DNA from: an uncultured Lachnospiraceae bacterium
GTDB taxonomy: Bacteria; Bacillota; Clostridia; Lachnospirales; Lachnospiraceae
Direction of reading: 5' to 3'
Assembly (NCBI GenBank): GCA_900548905.1
Contig: URMK01000057.1
Span: forward strand, 1 to 44,944
DNA length: 44,944 nt
The translations under genes were made by a program, and so were the position numbers. Positions 17,395-25,515 of the stretch are shown here, in pieces. Positions within the stretch are counted from its first letter, which is position 1. Every line of letters starts with the position of its first letter. A model generated the notes under the pieces. The model was not told where the DNA came from. It worked only from the letters and a program-made list of their open reading frames with translations, and searched no databases.

Positions 17395-18828
17395 ATGGAG
17401 GAAGATTCCGATACAGGACAAATTACAACGAAAGAAGTGAGCAGCAGGGGAAAAATAAATAGTAAGGAGGGGCATAACCTGCATCAGGGGCATAAAGGCA
17501 GGCTATGTTTTTTTATGCCGTTTTTCAGGAAGAGCCTGAATTACATAAAAGGGCAGCCGCCGGGCCGGATTATAGCGATGGGGTTTGCCTTTGTAATTCT
17601 GACAGGGGCTTTGCTGCTCATGCTTCCCTGTTCCGTCAGGGAAGGCGCACAGGTGACCTTTATCGACGCCCTTTTTACATCCACCAGCGCAGTCTGTGTG
17701 ACCGGACTGATAGCCATCGATACGGCAGAGCATTTCACGGTATTTGGAAGAACCATCGTGGCACTGCTCATCCAAATCGGCGGCCTGGGGGTAACCTCGG
17801 TGGGCGTCGGCTTCATTCTGGTGGCGGGAAAGCGAATCGGGCTGAAAGGGCGGACATTGGTAAGGGAAGCCATGAATGTGAATACCTCCAAAGGGATGGT
17901 ACGGCTGGTAAAAAACATACTGCTGATGACGCTGTGTTTTGAAGGTGCGGGCGCCGTCCTCAGTTTTCTCGTATTTGTCCGAGATTACCCGCCATTGGAA
18001 GCGTTGGGCATCAGCCTTTTCCATTCGGTGGCCGCGTTTAATAATTCCGGCTTTGATATCCTGGGCGGGCTCAGGAACCTGATCCCCTATCAAAGCAATG
18101 TGCTTTTGAACCTGACCACGAGCGGCCTTATCATATTCGGCGGTCTGGGATTTCTCGTTATCCTGGATATTCTCCGAAACCGTTCCTTCCGGAAGCTGAC
18201 ACTGCATTCCAAAATCGTAATTACCATGAGTCTGATTCTCCTGGCGGTGGGAACGCTGTCCCTGAAGGCGACGGAGGATATCACTTGGCTGGGCGCTTTT
18301 TTCCAGAGCGTTTCTGCGAGAACTGCAGGATTTTCCACGTATCCTATCGGAAGCTTTACGGATGACGGCCTGTTTATCCTGATCCTCCTGATGTTTGTTG
18401 GCGCATCTCCCGGATCCACAGGCGGAGGAATCAAAACGAGTACGCTTTTTGTTATGATCCAGGCGGCCCGCGGAGCGGCGGCCAATCAATATGCTGGGGC
18501 CTTTAAACGGAAAATTCCGGAGGTGGTTATCAGCAAGGCTTTTATTATCACGTTTCTATCCTGTACCGTGGTTTGTATGGGAACCTTTATCATGTGCCTG
18601 CTGGAACCGCACTATTCTTTTTTACAGCTGCTGTTTGAAGTGACCTCCGCATTCGGCACCGTGGGACTTTCGACCGGAATCACACCGGATTTGGGAATCC
18701 CCGGAAAACTTGTGATTATACTGACAATGTTTATAGGCCGGCTCGGGCCGCTGACCATTGCGTCCCTATGGGCCTTTAAGACCACAGCAAATGCAAGATT
18801 TACGGAAGAAAATGTAACAATCGGGTAG
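17395..18828 (+). CDS. trkH: Potassium uptake channel subunit TrkH/KtrB family
   Basis: A 477-residue membrane pore protein of the SKT superfamily. Four pore-loop repeats are visible: TSTSAVCVTGLIAID, HSVAAFNNSGFDI, QSVSARTAGFST and FEVTSAFGTVGLSTG, each with the selectivity-filter glycine. The first ~45 residues are hydrophilic and charged, an unusual cytoplasmic extension before the first helix. The ATG at 17395 has AGGAGA eight bases upstream; earlier in-frame starts lack this. It is followed after 41 bases by trkA, giving a channel plus regulatory subunit pair. Confidence 0.92.
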   Translation: MEEDSDTGQITTKEVSSRGKINSKEGHNLHQGHKGRLCFFMPFFRKSLNYIKGQPPGRIIAMGFAFVILTGALLLMLPCSVREGAQVTFIDALFTSTSAVCVTGLIAIDTAEHFTVFGRTIVALLIQIGGLGVTSVGVGFILVAGKRIGLKGRTLVREAMNVNTSKGMVRLVKNILLMTLCFEGAGAVLSFLVFVRDYPPLEALGISLFHSVAAFNNSGFDILGGLRNLIPYQSNVLLNLTTSGLIIFGGLGFLVILDILRNRSFRKLTLHSKIVITMSLILLAVGTLSLKATEDITWLGAFFQSVSARTAGFSTYPIGSFTDDGLFILILLMFVGASPGSTGGGIKTSTLFVMIQAARGAAANQYAGAFKRKIPEVVISKAFIITFLSCTVVCMGTFIMCLLEPHYSFLQLLFEVTSAFGTVGLSTGITPDLGIPGKLVIILTMFIGRLGPLTIASLWAFKTTANARFTEENVTIG

Positions 18829-18869
18829 AGGGGCGGCTTATCGCTGCAGAATGAAAAGGAGAATGGATC

Positions 18870-19559
18870 ATGAAATTAACAGGAAAGAATAAAAAAGCGG
18901 AAGAAACGGCATCCTATGGAGTTATAGGCCTGGGCCGCTTCGGTTCCGCGCTGGCCCTGAGTCTGGCGGAAGCCGGAAAAGAAGTCATTGTGGTGGACAG
19001 CTGTGAAAGCAAGGTAAAAGAACTGAGACAGTATACGGAAAATGCTTATGTGGCGGATGAACTCAGTACGGAGGTCCTGGAGGAAATCGGGATCCAGAAC
19101 TGTGATACGGTAATTGTGGGCATCGGAGAAAAAATAGATACCTGTATCCTGACGACGCTTCATGTGGTTAACCTGGGAGTGCCCCGTGTGATTGCCAAGG
19201 CCATCAGCCGGGACCAGGGAGAAATTCTGGAAAAGCTGGGGGCGGAGGTTATCTATCCGGAACGGGATATGGCTCTGCGGCTTGCCAAACGGCTGCTCAC
19301 AGGAAGTGTGCTGGATAATATATCCCTGAACAACGACGTGGAAATTGCAGAAGTGCGCCTTCCGGATATTTATGAAGGCAGAAGCGTGCTGGACATGGAT
19401 CTTCGCAGACGCTTCGGCCTGAATATCATTGCGCTGCAGCATGACGGTAAGACGGAGATTGAAGTGGATCCGGAATATATTTTCCGGGAGGACGATATCC
19501 TGGTCATTATTGGCAAGGGTGAAAATATCCGTAAATTTGAAAAGGAAAAAGAAGAGTAA
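18870..19559 (+). CDS. trkA: Potassium uptake regulatory protein TrkA/KtrA family
   Basis: A 229-residue cytoplasmic regulator. The RCK N-terminal Rossmann domain starts with YGVIGLGRFGSALALSLA (GxGxxG), and VIVVDS supplies the acidic residue after the second strand. The RCK_C domain occupies ~150-225 (DVEIAEVRLPDIYEGRSVLD; DDILVIIGKGENIRKFE). In this family nucleotide or cyclic-di-AMP binding gates the channel. The single-RCK length matches KtrA rather than the double-RCK enterobacterial TrkA. AAAGGAG lies before the ATG. Confidence 0.92.
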   Translation: MKLTGKNKKAEETASYGVIGLGRFGSALALSLAEAGKEVIVVDSCESKVKELRQYTENAYVADELSTEVLEEIGIQNCDTVIVGIGEKIDTCILTTLHVVNLGVPRVIAKAISRDQGEILEKLGAEVIYPERDMALRLAKRLLTGSVLDNISLNNDVEIAEVRLPDIYEGRSVLDMDLRRRFGLNIIALQHDGKTEIEVDPEYIFREDDILVIIGKGENIRKFEKEKEE

Positions 19560-19595
19560 AGGAAGAACGGCAAATGGCATGGAATGGAGGAATGT

Positions 19596-20441
19596 ATGCA
19601 GGAAAAGAAAGATAACAGTATAAGCACGATAGTAAAAGGTCTGTGTGTGGGGGGGACGATGCTGGTACCGGGATGCAGCGGCGGAAGCATGGCTATGATT
19701 TTGGGCGTTTACGACAGGCTGGTTTCCTCGGTCAGCTCGTTTATGAAACATAAGAAAGAAAGCTTCTGTTTTCTGGCGCTGTTCAGTCTGGGAGGAGGCC
19801 TTGGCATGATACTTTTTGCAAGACCCATGCTCAGCCTGATGGAACGGTTTGAAATGCCTATGCTCTACTTTTTTATCGGGGCGGTTGCAGGAAGCGTTCC
19901 CATGATACTGAAAAAAGCCAGATGGGAAAAGGGCGGCCTGGGAAAGCTTCTGTTTTTTTTGGCAGGAGCGGCGGTGGTGGGGCTTTTTGCCCTGCTTCCC
20001 TCGGATACCTTTCAGGCGGATATGAGCGCCGGTCTGACCTCTTACCTGCTTCTCATCCTTGCGGGAGTAATAGCGGCCATTGCCCTGGTGCTGCCGGGAA
20101 TCAGCGTTTCCTATATGCTTCTCCTCATGGGAATGTATGATACGGTCATGAAAGCAATCACACAGCTCCATTTACCCTATCTGATTCCCATTGGGCTTGG
20201 ACTCGCCCTGGGAGTGGTAGCGACGACCAAGCTGCTGGAGGGGGCGATGGAAAAATTCCCCGGCCCTGCTTATCTGTGTATCCTCGGCTTTATGGCGGCT
20301 TCCATGGCCCAGGTGTTTCCCGGCCTTCCCACAGGAAGCGAATGGATTGTATGCCTGCTGATGCTCGCCGCCGGATTCTTTCTCATCCGCTTTCTGGCGG
20401 AGGGGGAAATCAGGAGGTCCCTTCAGACAGCTTCCCGCTGA
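19596..20441 (+). CDS. DUF368 membrane protein (PopT-type undecaprenyl-phosphate translocase)
   Basis: A 281-residue membrane protein with about eight helices. The DUF368 hallmark repeats are visible: GGTMLVPGCSGGSMAMILGVYDRL-like near residue 20 and LVLPGISVSYMLLLMGMYD-like near residue 170, an inverted-repeat architecture. DUF368 members have been shown to recycle undecaprenyl phosphate across the membrane; I apply that by family. The ATG at 19596 is taken because GGAGG at 19586-19590 precedes it. The first in-frame ATG at 19584 overlaps that site. The 3' end overlaps the convergent apbE gene by 32 bases. Confidence 0.82.
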   Translation: MQEKKDNSISTIVKGLCVGGTMLVPGCSGGSMAMILGVYDRLVSSVSSFMKHKKESFCFLALFSLGGGLGMILFARPMLSLMERFEMPMLYFFIGAVAGSVPMILKKARWEKGGLGKLLFFLAGAAVVGLFALLPSDTFQADMSAGLTSYLLLILAGVIAAIALVLPGISVSYMLLLMGMYDTVMKAITQLHLPYLIPIGLGLALGVVATTKLLEGAMEKFPGPAYLCILGFMAASMAQVFPGLPTGSEWIVCLLMLAAGFFLIRFLAEGEIRRSLQTASR

Positions 20442-21489
20442 GACCGCTGCTGGGATGAAGCTGGTAATCTTCCGTAATAAAGACTGCTTCCGTGCCGGGG
20501 ATTGCTTCTATCAGTTCCATACCCTCCGCCAGTCCCAGGACAAAACAGGTGGTGCTCAGGGCATCCCCTTCCATAGAGGAGGCGGAGAGTATGGTAACGC
20601 CAAGAAGATCGTTTTCCACGGGATATCCGGTATCGGTGTCCAGGATATGATGATAAAGCCTGCCGTCCTGCCGGAAATACCGTTCGTACACCCCGGAGGA
20701 CACCAGGGAACGATCGGAAAGGGAAAGGGTGGCGATAGCTTTGCCCTGTTCATCAAAGGGCTTCTGCATGCCAATCGTAAAGGCGGAACCGTCCGGCTTA
20801 CTGCCCAGGGCAAGCACGTTGCCCCCCAGATTGATCAGGGCGCTTTTTACCCCTCTTTCCTGTAAAAGCTCCTTCACCTTATCGGCGATGTATCCTTTGG
20901 CAATAAAACCCAAATCGATCTGCGACAGAGGATCGTCCAGGGTAACCGTATTATTTTCAATATGAATATTCTTATAATTAATATGAGGGAGAACAGACTG
21001 GATATCGGCATCGGCCGGTATCTTTTTTGTATGCGGGACGGGATCACCGGACGAAGCCGCCGTTTCCTGCTCGTTTTCTTGTCCTGCCTGTCCGCTGAAA
21101 TTCCAAAGGTCGTCGAGCAAAGCTACGGTGGGATCGATTCTGCCCCCGCTTAACCGGGCATAGTAACAGGCCTGCTCCAGAAGATAAACGGTTTCTCCGG
21201 ACACCGTTACCGGCTTGCCCTGGCTGTGGTTGATGCGGTAGATATCGCTTCCCTCCAGCGTACGGCTAAACAGCTTTTCATAGGTTTCGCAGAGGGAAAA
21301 ACAATCCTCCAGATAACCCGCATCTTCAGCACGGTAAACCGTAATGGAAATCACCGTATTAAAATAAAACCCGGTTTTGGTCTGCGGTTCCCTTATCTGT
21401 CCGCAGCCGGTTAAAAAAACGTCTGATAGCAGAAATAACAGAATCAGAAAGGAACATGCTGTTTTATGTCGTATCATGCGATGCTTCAT
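20410..21489 (-). CDS. apbE: FAD:protein FMN transferase (ApbE lipoprotein)
   Basis: A 359-residue protein that transfers FMN from FAD to a Thr or Ser of target proteins outside the membrane. The N-terminal signal peptide ends in the lipobox LTGC, so it is a lipoprotein. ApbE motifs are clear: DLGFIAKGYIADK, LINLGGNVLALG, and HHILDTDTGYPVENDLLGVT with SMEGDALSTTCFVLG. AAGAGG lies six bases before the ATG. It carries its own promoter. RnfG and RnfD in this window hold the target-type motifs and are its likely substrates. A low-complexity acidic insert lies near residues 148-172. Confidence 0.93.
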   Translation of the reverse strand: MKHRMIRHKTACSFLILLFLLSDVFLTGCGQIREPQTKTGFYFNTVISITVYRAEDAGYLEDCFSLCETYEKLFSRTLEGSDIYRINHSQGKPVTVSGETVYLLEQACYYARLSGGRIDPTVALLDDLWNFSGQAGQENEQETAASSGDPVPHTKKIPADADIQSVLPHINYKNIHIENNTVTLDDPLSQIDLGFIAKGYIADKVKELLQERGVKSALINLGGNVLALGSKPDGSAFTIGMQKPFDEQGKAIATLSLSDRSLVSSGVYERYFRQDGRLYHHILDTDTGYPVENDLLGVTILSASSMEGDALSTTCFVLGLAEGMELIEAIPGTEAVFITEDYQLHPSSGLSGKLSEGTS

Positions 21490-21569
21490 TGAGAACCTCT
21501 TTTTCCTGTGGAATAAAATAAGGATGTCCTGGAAACGGCGTATTTTGGGGCATTTTCCTCATGACGCTT

Positions 21570-21598
21570 ATTATAACATGTTTTCATAAGAGGGACAA
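21570..21598 (-). promoter_or_regulatory. Sigma-A promoter of apbE
   Basis: Read on the minus strand, TTGTCC (21593-21598) and TATAAT (21570-21575) are 17 bases apart, about 80 bases before the apbE start. Confidence 0.65.
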
Positions 21599-21684
21599 AT
21601 CCTTCATTAACCTGAAAACTTGTCTGAAAACAGATATATTTTTCGTACCCACTGTATAAAATATGAATATACTATTGAATAAGT

Positions 21685-21756
21685 ATTACAAAATGATTAC
21701 GTTTTGTAATTCGGACTTCACACATGCGGAAACCCGTTTCGTGATTTTCCCATGTG
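21685..21756. repeat. Two inverted repeats in the cell-wall-hydrolase leader
   Basis: The first is ATTACAAAA (21685-21693) with TTTTGTAAT (21702-21710), nine perfect pairs. The second is an imperfect hairpin between CACATG at 21720-21725 and CATGTG near 21751-21756. Neither is followed by a T run. They lie between the apbE promoter and the hydrolase and could be an operator or mRNA structure. Confidence 0.5.
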
Positions 21757-21807
21757 AGACAGCCAGGTTGTAACAAAAAGCAACAGAAAGGTATGGTGTA
21801 TTGATAT

Positions 21808-22431
21808 ATGCAGTATAAAAAATACGGACTGATTTTACTGGTTTCCAATTTGCTTGTTATCACGGCATGGATGTGCGCCCGTGGTGTGCAGATTAACAAA
21901 ATCGTTTCCCAGGAGGCCTTCCGGGCTTCCTTTATGGAGGATATTGCCGAATACCAGGAGACAAGCTTCTGTTCCGTAGTCCCCGCAGCCGCTTCGGACC
22001 AGCGTGTCCTGGAATGCGGCGTGCTGGAAAAAAAGCCGGTATATCAATTGAGTGATACGGATTATAATGCGCTGCTGAAAATAGTGGAAGCCGAAGCCGG
22101 CGGGGAAGACGAAAACGGAAAGCTGCTGGTAGCCAATGTAGTATTGAACCGGGTCAAGAGCGGGATCTTCCCGGACACAGTCACGGAGGTGGTATACCAG
22201 AGGGAATTCGGCGTCTGCCAGTTCTCACCGGTCAGCGACGGGAGGATTAACCGGGTAAAGGTGAGCGAGGAAACAAAAAGAGCCGTGGAAAGAGCCGTAT
22301 ATGGAGAAGATATTTCCCAGGGCGCCCTGTACTTTGTGGCCCGTAAAGCGGTGGCTTCGGATAAAATGCAGTGGTTCGACAATCACCTCACCTGGCTTTT
22401 CGCATATGGGGGACATGAATTTTTCGGATAG
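21808..22431 (+). CDS. Cell wall hydrolase (SleB/CwlJ Hydrolase_2 family)
   Basis: A 207-residue exported or membrane-anchored protein with one N-terminal hydrophobic segment (~6-24). The Hydrolase_2 domain (~83-207) begins YNALLKIVEAEAGGED, with the catalytic glutamate of this fold, and continues with LLVANVVLNRVKSG, FGVCQFSPVSDGRI and the terminal GGHEFFG. Related proteins are spore cortex-lytic enzymes or peptidoglycan hydrolases. The only nearby ribosome-binding site, AAAGG, is about 16 bases upstream, so expression may be low or the leader folded. Confidence 0.85.
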   Translation: MQYKKYGLILLVSNLLVITAWMCARGVQINKIVSQEAFRASFMEDIAEYQETSFCSVVPAAASDQRVLECGVLEKKPVYQLSDTDYNALLKIVEAEAGGEDENGKLLVANVVLNRVKSGIFPDTVTEVVYQREFGVCQFSPVSDGRINRVKVSEETKRAVERAVYGEDISQGALYFVARKAVASDKMQWFDNHLTWLFAYGGHEFFG

Positions 22432-22447
22432 AGGGAACCGCAGTTCA

Positions 22448-22476
22448 TTGACGCGCTTTTTGTGGTATCGTATAAT
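22448..22476 (+). promoter_or_regulatory. Sigma-A promoter of the HipA-like remnant locus
   Basis: TTGACG at 22448-22453 and TATAAT at 22471-22476 have a 17-base spacer. Transcription near 22484 rules out the in-frame ATG at 22462 and supports a start at 22504. Confidence 0.75.
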
Positions 22477-22503
22477 AAGATAATATACAAAAGGAAGCGG
22501 GTG

Positions 22504-22746
22504 ATGTGTATGCAAAAACGAAAATTAAGGGATTTTAAAGAAGAATTGAATGTTGTACATGTGAGCCGCAGGGAAAGATTGGTTTCCAGATTTTCTTCCA
22601 AAGGAAATCAAATAAAATGGAGGTCTGGGGATAAATTTGTGAAGTTGAATTGTCTTGGATATGAGAATATAGCTGAGACATTGGTCTCATGGTTCCTGCA
22701 TTTTACTAATATTAAGGAAGAGGATTATGTAGATTATCCAATTTGA
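22504..22746 (+). CDS. Small basic protein, possible N-terminal remnant of a HipA/CtkA-like kinase
   Basis: An 80-residue product. The stretch RRERLVSRFSSKGNQIKWRS, followed by KFVKLNCLGYENIAETLVSW, recalls from memory the opening of larger Lachnospiraceae kinase-like proteins of the HipA/CtkA group, which normally continue for several hundred residues. Here the frame stops soon after the tract EEDYVDYPI, so it looks truncated, probably by a deletion. GGAAG lies six bases before the ATG at 22504. It is followed by a damaged minigene and a third small gene. A genuine small protein is the alternative. Confidence 0.45.
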   Translation: MCMQKRKLRDFKEELNVVHVSRRERLVSRFSSKGNQIKWRSGDKFVKLNCLGYENIAETLVSWFLHFTNIKEEDYVDYPI

Positions 22747-22828
22747 CGCACAGGAGAGTATAAGGGCTTTAGAAGTAATAAAAAGAGGGCTTGCAGAAAT
22801 GGAGGGTATATCATGGGAGAGAAGTTGA
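22727..22828 (+). pseudogene. Damaged overlapping minigene with amber codon at position 2
   Basis: In the third frame, ATG at 22727 is followed directly by TAG and then by 31 sense codons (IIQFDAQESIRALEVIKRGL, then AEMEGISWERS) before a stop at 22826-22828. It overlaps the end of the preceding frame and the start of the next, an arrangement typical of coupled small genes. One base change at codon 2 would restore the frame. It may equally be the 3' end of a deleted longer gene. Confidence 0.35.
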
Positions 22829-23166
22829 TCTTTGATTTAATGTATAAGGATGAGGTTTGTTCCCATGTGGAAGTAGATTTGCGGACAAAAGAAATCGTCT
22901 GCAAGGAATATTCATCGGTTCCCCATCATGTTGTTTTTGGCAAAAGGCCTCATACAGTTGAAAATTTAAACCTGTTTTTTGAGCGCAGGTGTTTTCCGAA
23001 AGAAAGAGCAGACTGTCAGGAGCAATTAACCGCATTGGGGCTGATGCATTATAATCCATTGGATATTGTAAAGAAAACACATGGTGCCATGTACCAGGAT
23101 TATATGTGGATTCGTTTTGAAGGGGAAAATCTCTCGTATAAGGATGTTGGCCAAAAAAATTTATAG
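22813..23166 (+). CDS. HipA N-terminal-domain-like small protein
   Basis: A 117-residue soluble protein. The pattern LMYKDEVCSHVEVD, then FFERRCFPKERADCQEQLTA, then LGLMHYNPLDIVKK and MYQDYMWIRFEGENLSYKDV matches, from memory, a small conserved Lachnospiraceae family found beside or at the N-terminus of HipA-like kinases, where the usual wording is a W-x-R-S-I-P block, then L-G, then D-Q-Y-W. GGAGG lies seven bases before the ATG. No intact kinase is present nearby, so it is probably an orphan component of a former toxin-antitoxin-like or kinase locus. Confidence 0.5.
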   Translation: MGEKLIFDLMYKDEVCSHVEVDLRTKEIVCKEYSSVPHHVVFGKRPHTVENLNLFFERRCFPKERADCQEQLTALGLMHYNPLDIVKKTHGAMYQDYMWIRFEGENLSYKDVGQKNL

Positions 23167-23194
23167 AGGCGTTTTAAATAAAAACTATCATATC

Positions 23195-23264
23195 GTGCCA
23201 TTCGAGGTCAAAAAAGTGCAGTTGAAGGACAAAAGGATTTATTTTCCACAATTTCTGCTATGAT
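23195..23264 (+). promoter_or_regulatory. LytTR-type operator and promoter of regulator pair 1
   Basis: Two direct repeats begin GTGC at 23195 and at 23216, 21 bases apart, each with the core TT-x-GAGG/AAGG-x-CAAAA. A -10 box TATGAT (23259-23264) follows the second repeat after exactly 28 bases. No good -35 is seen, as expected for an activator-dependent promoter. The same layout recurs before pair 2. This suits a LytTR regulator binding two helical turns apart. Confidence 0.7.
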
Positions 23265-23296
23265 AATGACGAAAAGCAGATAGGAGGAAAGAAGAA

Positions 23297-24013
23297 TTGT
23301 TGAAAATAGCTTTGGTTGATGACAATACAGACTTTCTTCTGCTCCTGCGCAAAAAAGTGCATGCGTTCTTTGATGGCAGAAATGTTTTGTGCGAGGTCAG
23401 ACTTTTCCCTAACCCGGAGGTTTTTTATTTTGATCTGGAAGAAGGATTTCATTACGATATCTGTATTCTGGACATAGAAATGCCTCAAATGAACGGCCTG
23501 GAGCTTGCAAGAAAGATCCGGGCCACTGCGCAGGCCACCTATCTGGTTTTCACTACCTCATATCTACAATATGCCGTGGAAGGGTATGAGGTAAGAGCTT
23601 TTTCCTATATCCCAAAGAATCTCCTGGAAGAGAAGCTGGATGCGGCTCTTCTGGGGATTTTTTGTGAAATGCAGGAAAATACAGAGAAATATTATTTCGT
23701 GGAAACGAATTCCCGTTTTGAAAGAATAGAATATAAAGAGATCATTTATGTATATAAGAACAATAAGAATGCCGTTTTTGTGCTGACAGACCGGGAAGTA
23801 CCGGTACGCAAAACCCTCCAGGAGGTTTATCTGCAGCTTGATGGCGAAGAGTTTATCTGCATAGAAAGAGGCTATATCGTAAATGTCCAGCATATTGTTA
23901 AAATTGAAAGCAAGGAACTCACACTCAGAAACGGAAAGAAGCTTCAAATAGGCAGAACGCATATCAGGGAAGTGAAGGAAGCTATTCACGGATATTGGAG
24001 GGATAGAATGTGA
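23297..24013 (+). CDS. LytTR-family response regulator 1 (AgrA-like)
   Basis: A 238-residue DNA-binding regulator. The receiver domain (~1-120) has the acidic pair VDDN at residues 8-9, the phospho-acceptor Asp59 in CILDIEMPQMNG and the lysine in SYIPKN. The LytTR domain (~140-235) has KYYFVETNSRFERIEYKEII, then FICIERGYIVNVQHI and the terminal KLQIGRTHIREVKEA. A TTG start at 23297 is used because AGGAGG lies eight bases upstream. It overlaps the kinase gene by four bases. It probably binds the 21-bp repeats in its own promoter. Its receiver-coding DNA is nearly identical to that of the second regulator. Confidence 0.9.
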   Translation: MLKIALVDDNTDFLLLLRKKVHAFFDGRNVLCEVRLFPNPEVFYFDLEEGFHYDICILDIEMPQMNGLELARKIRATAQATYLVFTTSYLQYAVEGYEVRAFSYIPKNLLEEKLDAALLGIFCEMQENTEKYYFVETNSRFERIEYKEIIYVYKNNKNAVFVLTDREVPVRKTLQEVYLQLDGEEFICIERGYIVNVQHIVKIESKELTLRNGKKLQIGRTHIREVKEAIHGYWRDRM

Positions 24014-25320
24014 TCTGGCTTAGAATAGCGCAGGGAGTGCTTTGTGCTGTTGAGGTATGCGGATTATATTTTTTGCTTCAGATTTTCTTTGATAAAAGAT
24101 GGGATAACATCACCAGCAATATTCTGTGGATGATATCCGGGGCAGTACTGTTTGGATTGATATTTTACCAAAGAGATCAGGCATCTATGTATTCGCGGTA
24201 TTTTATGCTGCTGTGTATTGTCCTGTCCGGGGCGGTCACCATGTTATGGTTTAAAATATCATGGGTAAAAGCTGTTCTGGTTACTGTTTTATATTACGAA
24301 TCCTTATACTTTTCAGATATTTTTCTTGGTTTTATCGGACAGGCTTTGTACAGTCATGATTATTTTTTTGAATATATCCAATTTGAATTAAGCAGTAGTA
24401 GAATCATTGTCATGCTGATCAGCAGAATGCTGTTATGCGCGGTAATATCCCTGTTTATCAGGCACAGATCGCTTGCCGGCAGAATATTTTCCAAATACAT
24501 ATTGATATTTGCGGGATTTGCGTTGTTGGAATACTTTGGGTTATACTTATTAGACCAAATTCTATTAGCTGTTTTTGATATTCAAGAAAAGCTATACGTG
24601 TATTTTGCTTTTTATCCTTTACTGATATCATTAACACTTGTAATTATTATCTTTTATATCGTTTATGCAGAAAAAAGAAATGAAATCCGGCTGGTGAGCA
24701 GCCAAAATGAAATGTTAGAAAAGAACTATCAGGAAATGATAATGCTGTATCAGAATCGTGACAGAATTTTTCATGATATGAAAAACCATTTGTCTGTACT
24801 TTCTATGTTGATAGCTGATCAAGATTTAAGTAAAGCGGAAGATTATATTAGTAAAATAAATAGACCAATATTGGAACTGGAACATAAAAAATTTACAGGA
24901 AATCGCATTGTTGATATTATATTAAATGATAAATCTGAAAAGGCAAAGGCCTCTGATATCCGTATAAATATACTTGTGAAAGAACTAACGGAAGATAAAA
25001 TACAGGATATTGATTGGTGCGCTATATTGGCAAATATTTTAGACAATGCAATAGAAGCATGTTGCAAAGTGACAGATAAAGAGCGGCTTATAGAACTTAG
25101 TATAAAACAGAATGATTGCACCACTTTCATAGTGATTTCCAATACGTATGAAGGTAAAATCACATCACTGAAAAACAGGTTAATCAGTAATAAAGAAGAT
25201 AAAAATACACATGGTATTGGAATGGAAAGCGTTCGTAATGCTGTTGATAATTATAATGGAATATTTGATTATAAGTGGGATGAGGATATATTTACAATAA
25301 ATATATCACTTTTTTATTAA
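24010..25320 (+). CDS. GHKL sensor histidine kinase 1 (AgrC-like)
   Basis: A 436-residue membrane kinase. The N-terminal ~220 residues hold about six hydrophobic helices that would form a peptide-sensing module. The phospho-acceptor His255 is in IFHDMKNHLSVLSML. The ATPase part has the N-box DWCAILANILDNAIEACC and a glycine-rich HGIGMESVRNAVDNYNG. The GTG start overlaps the regulator stop. The first part of the gene has normal base composition, the second part is AT-rich. No AgrB/AgrD peptide system lies nearby, and unlike pair 2 no peptide gene follows. Confidence 0.88.
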   Translation: MIWLRIAQGVLCAVEVCGLYFLLQIFFDKRWDNITSNILWMISGAVLFGLIFYQRDQASMYSRYFMLLCIVLSGAVTMLWFKISWVKAVLVTVLYYESLYFSDIFLGFIGQALYSHDYFFEYIQFELSSSRIIVMLISRMLLCAVISLFIRHRSLAGRIFSKYILIFAGFALLEYFGLYLLDQILLAVFDIQEKLYVYFAFYPLLISLTLVIIIFYIVYAEKRNEIRLVSSQNEMLEKNYQEMIMLYQNRDRIFHDMKNHLSVLSMLIADQDLSKAEDYISKINRPILELEHKKFTGNRIVDIILNDKSEKAKASDIRINILVKELTEDKIQDIDWCAILANILDNAIEACCKVTDKERLIELSIKQNDCTTFIVISNTYEGKITSLKNRLISNKEDKNTHGIGMESVRNAVDNYNGIFDYKWDEDIFTINISLFY

Positions 25321-25406
25321 AAGAAATAATCTGTCGGGTAGGATTTTTTTCATCTCTGTTGCAGCAATAAATTTTCTGTAATTATAAATTTTATGAGGGA
25401 AGCAGT

Positions 25407-25442
25407 AAAAGGCAAGATATTCAATTTGGTATCTTGCCTTTT
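25407..25442 (+). terminator. Terminator hairpin after kinase 1, homologous to the lanA terminator
   Basis: A perfect 13-base stem (25407-25419 with 25430-25442, arm AAAAGGCAAGATA) and a 10-base loop. Stem and part of the loop match the hairpin at 28271-28307 that follows lanA. It lies only 86 bases after the kinase stop, with no peptide gene between. The T run is short. Confidence 0.75.
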
Positions 25443-25515
25443 AGGTAAGTATGGGCTTTGCCTGTTGAGGATATTGGAGTTCGCTGTTCCGAAAAATGGA
25501 AATACCCGAAGCCTG

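Noticed and set aside
17503..18489. 328-codon open frame on the minus strand
   Set aside because: It is antisense to trkH, is rich in Gln, His and Arg and matches nothing.
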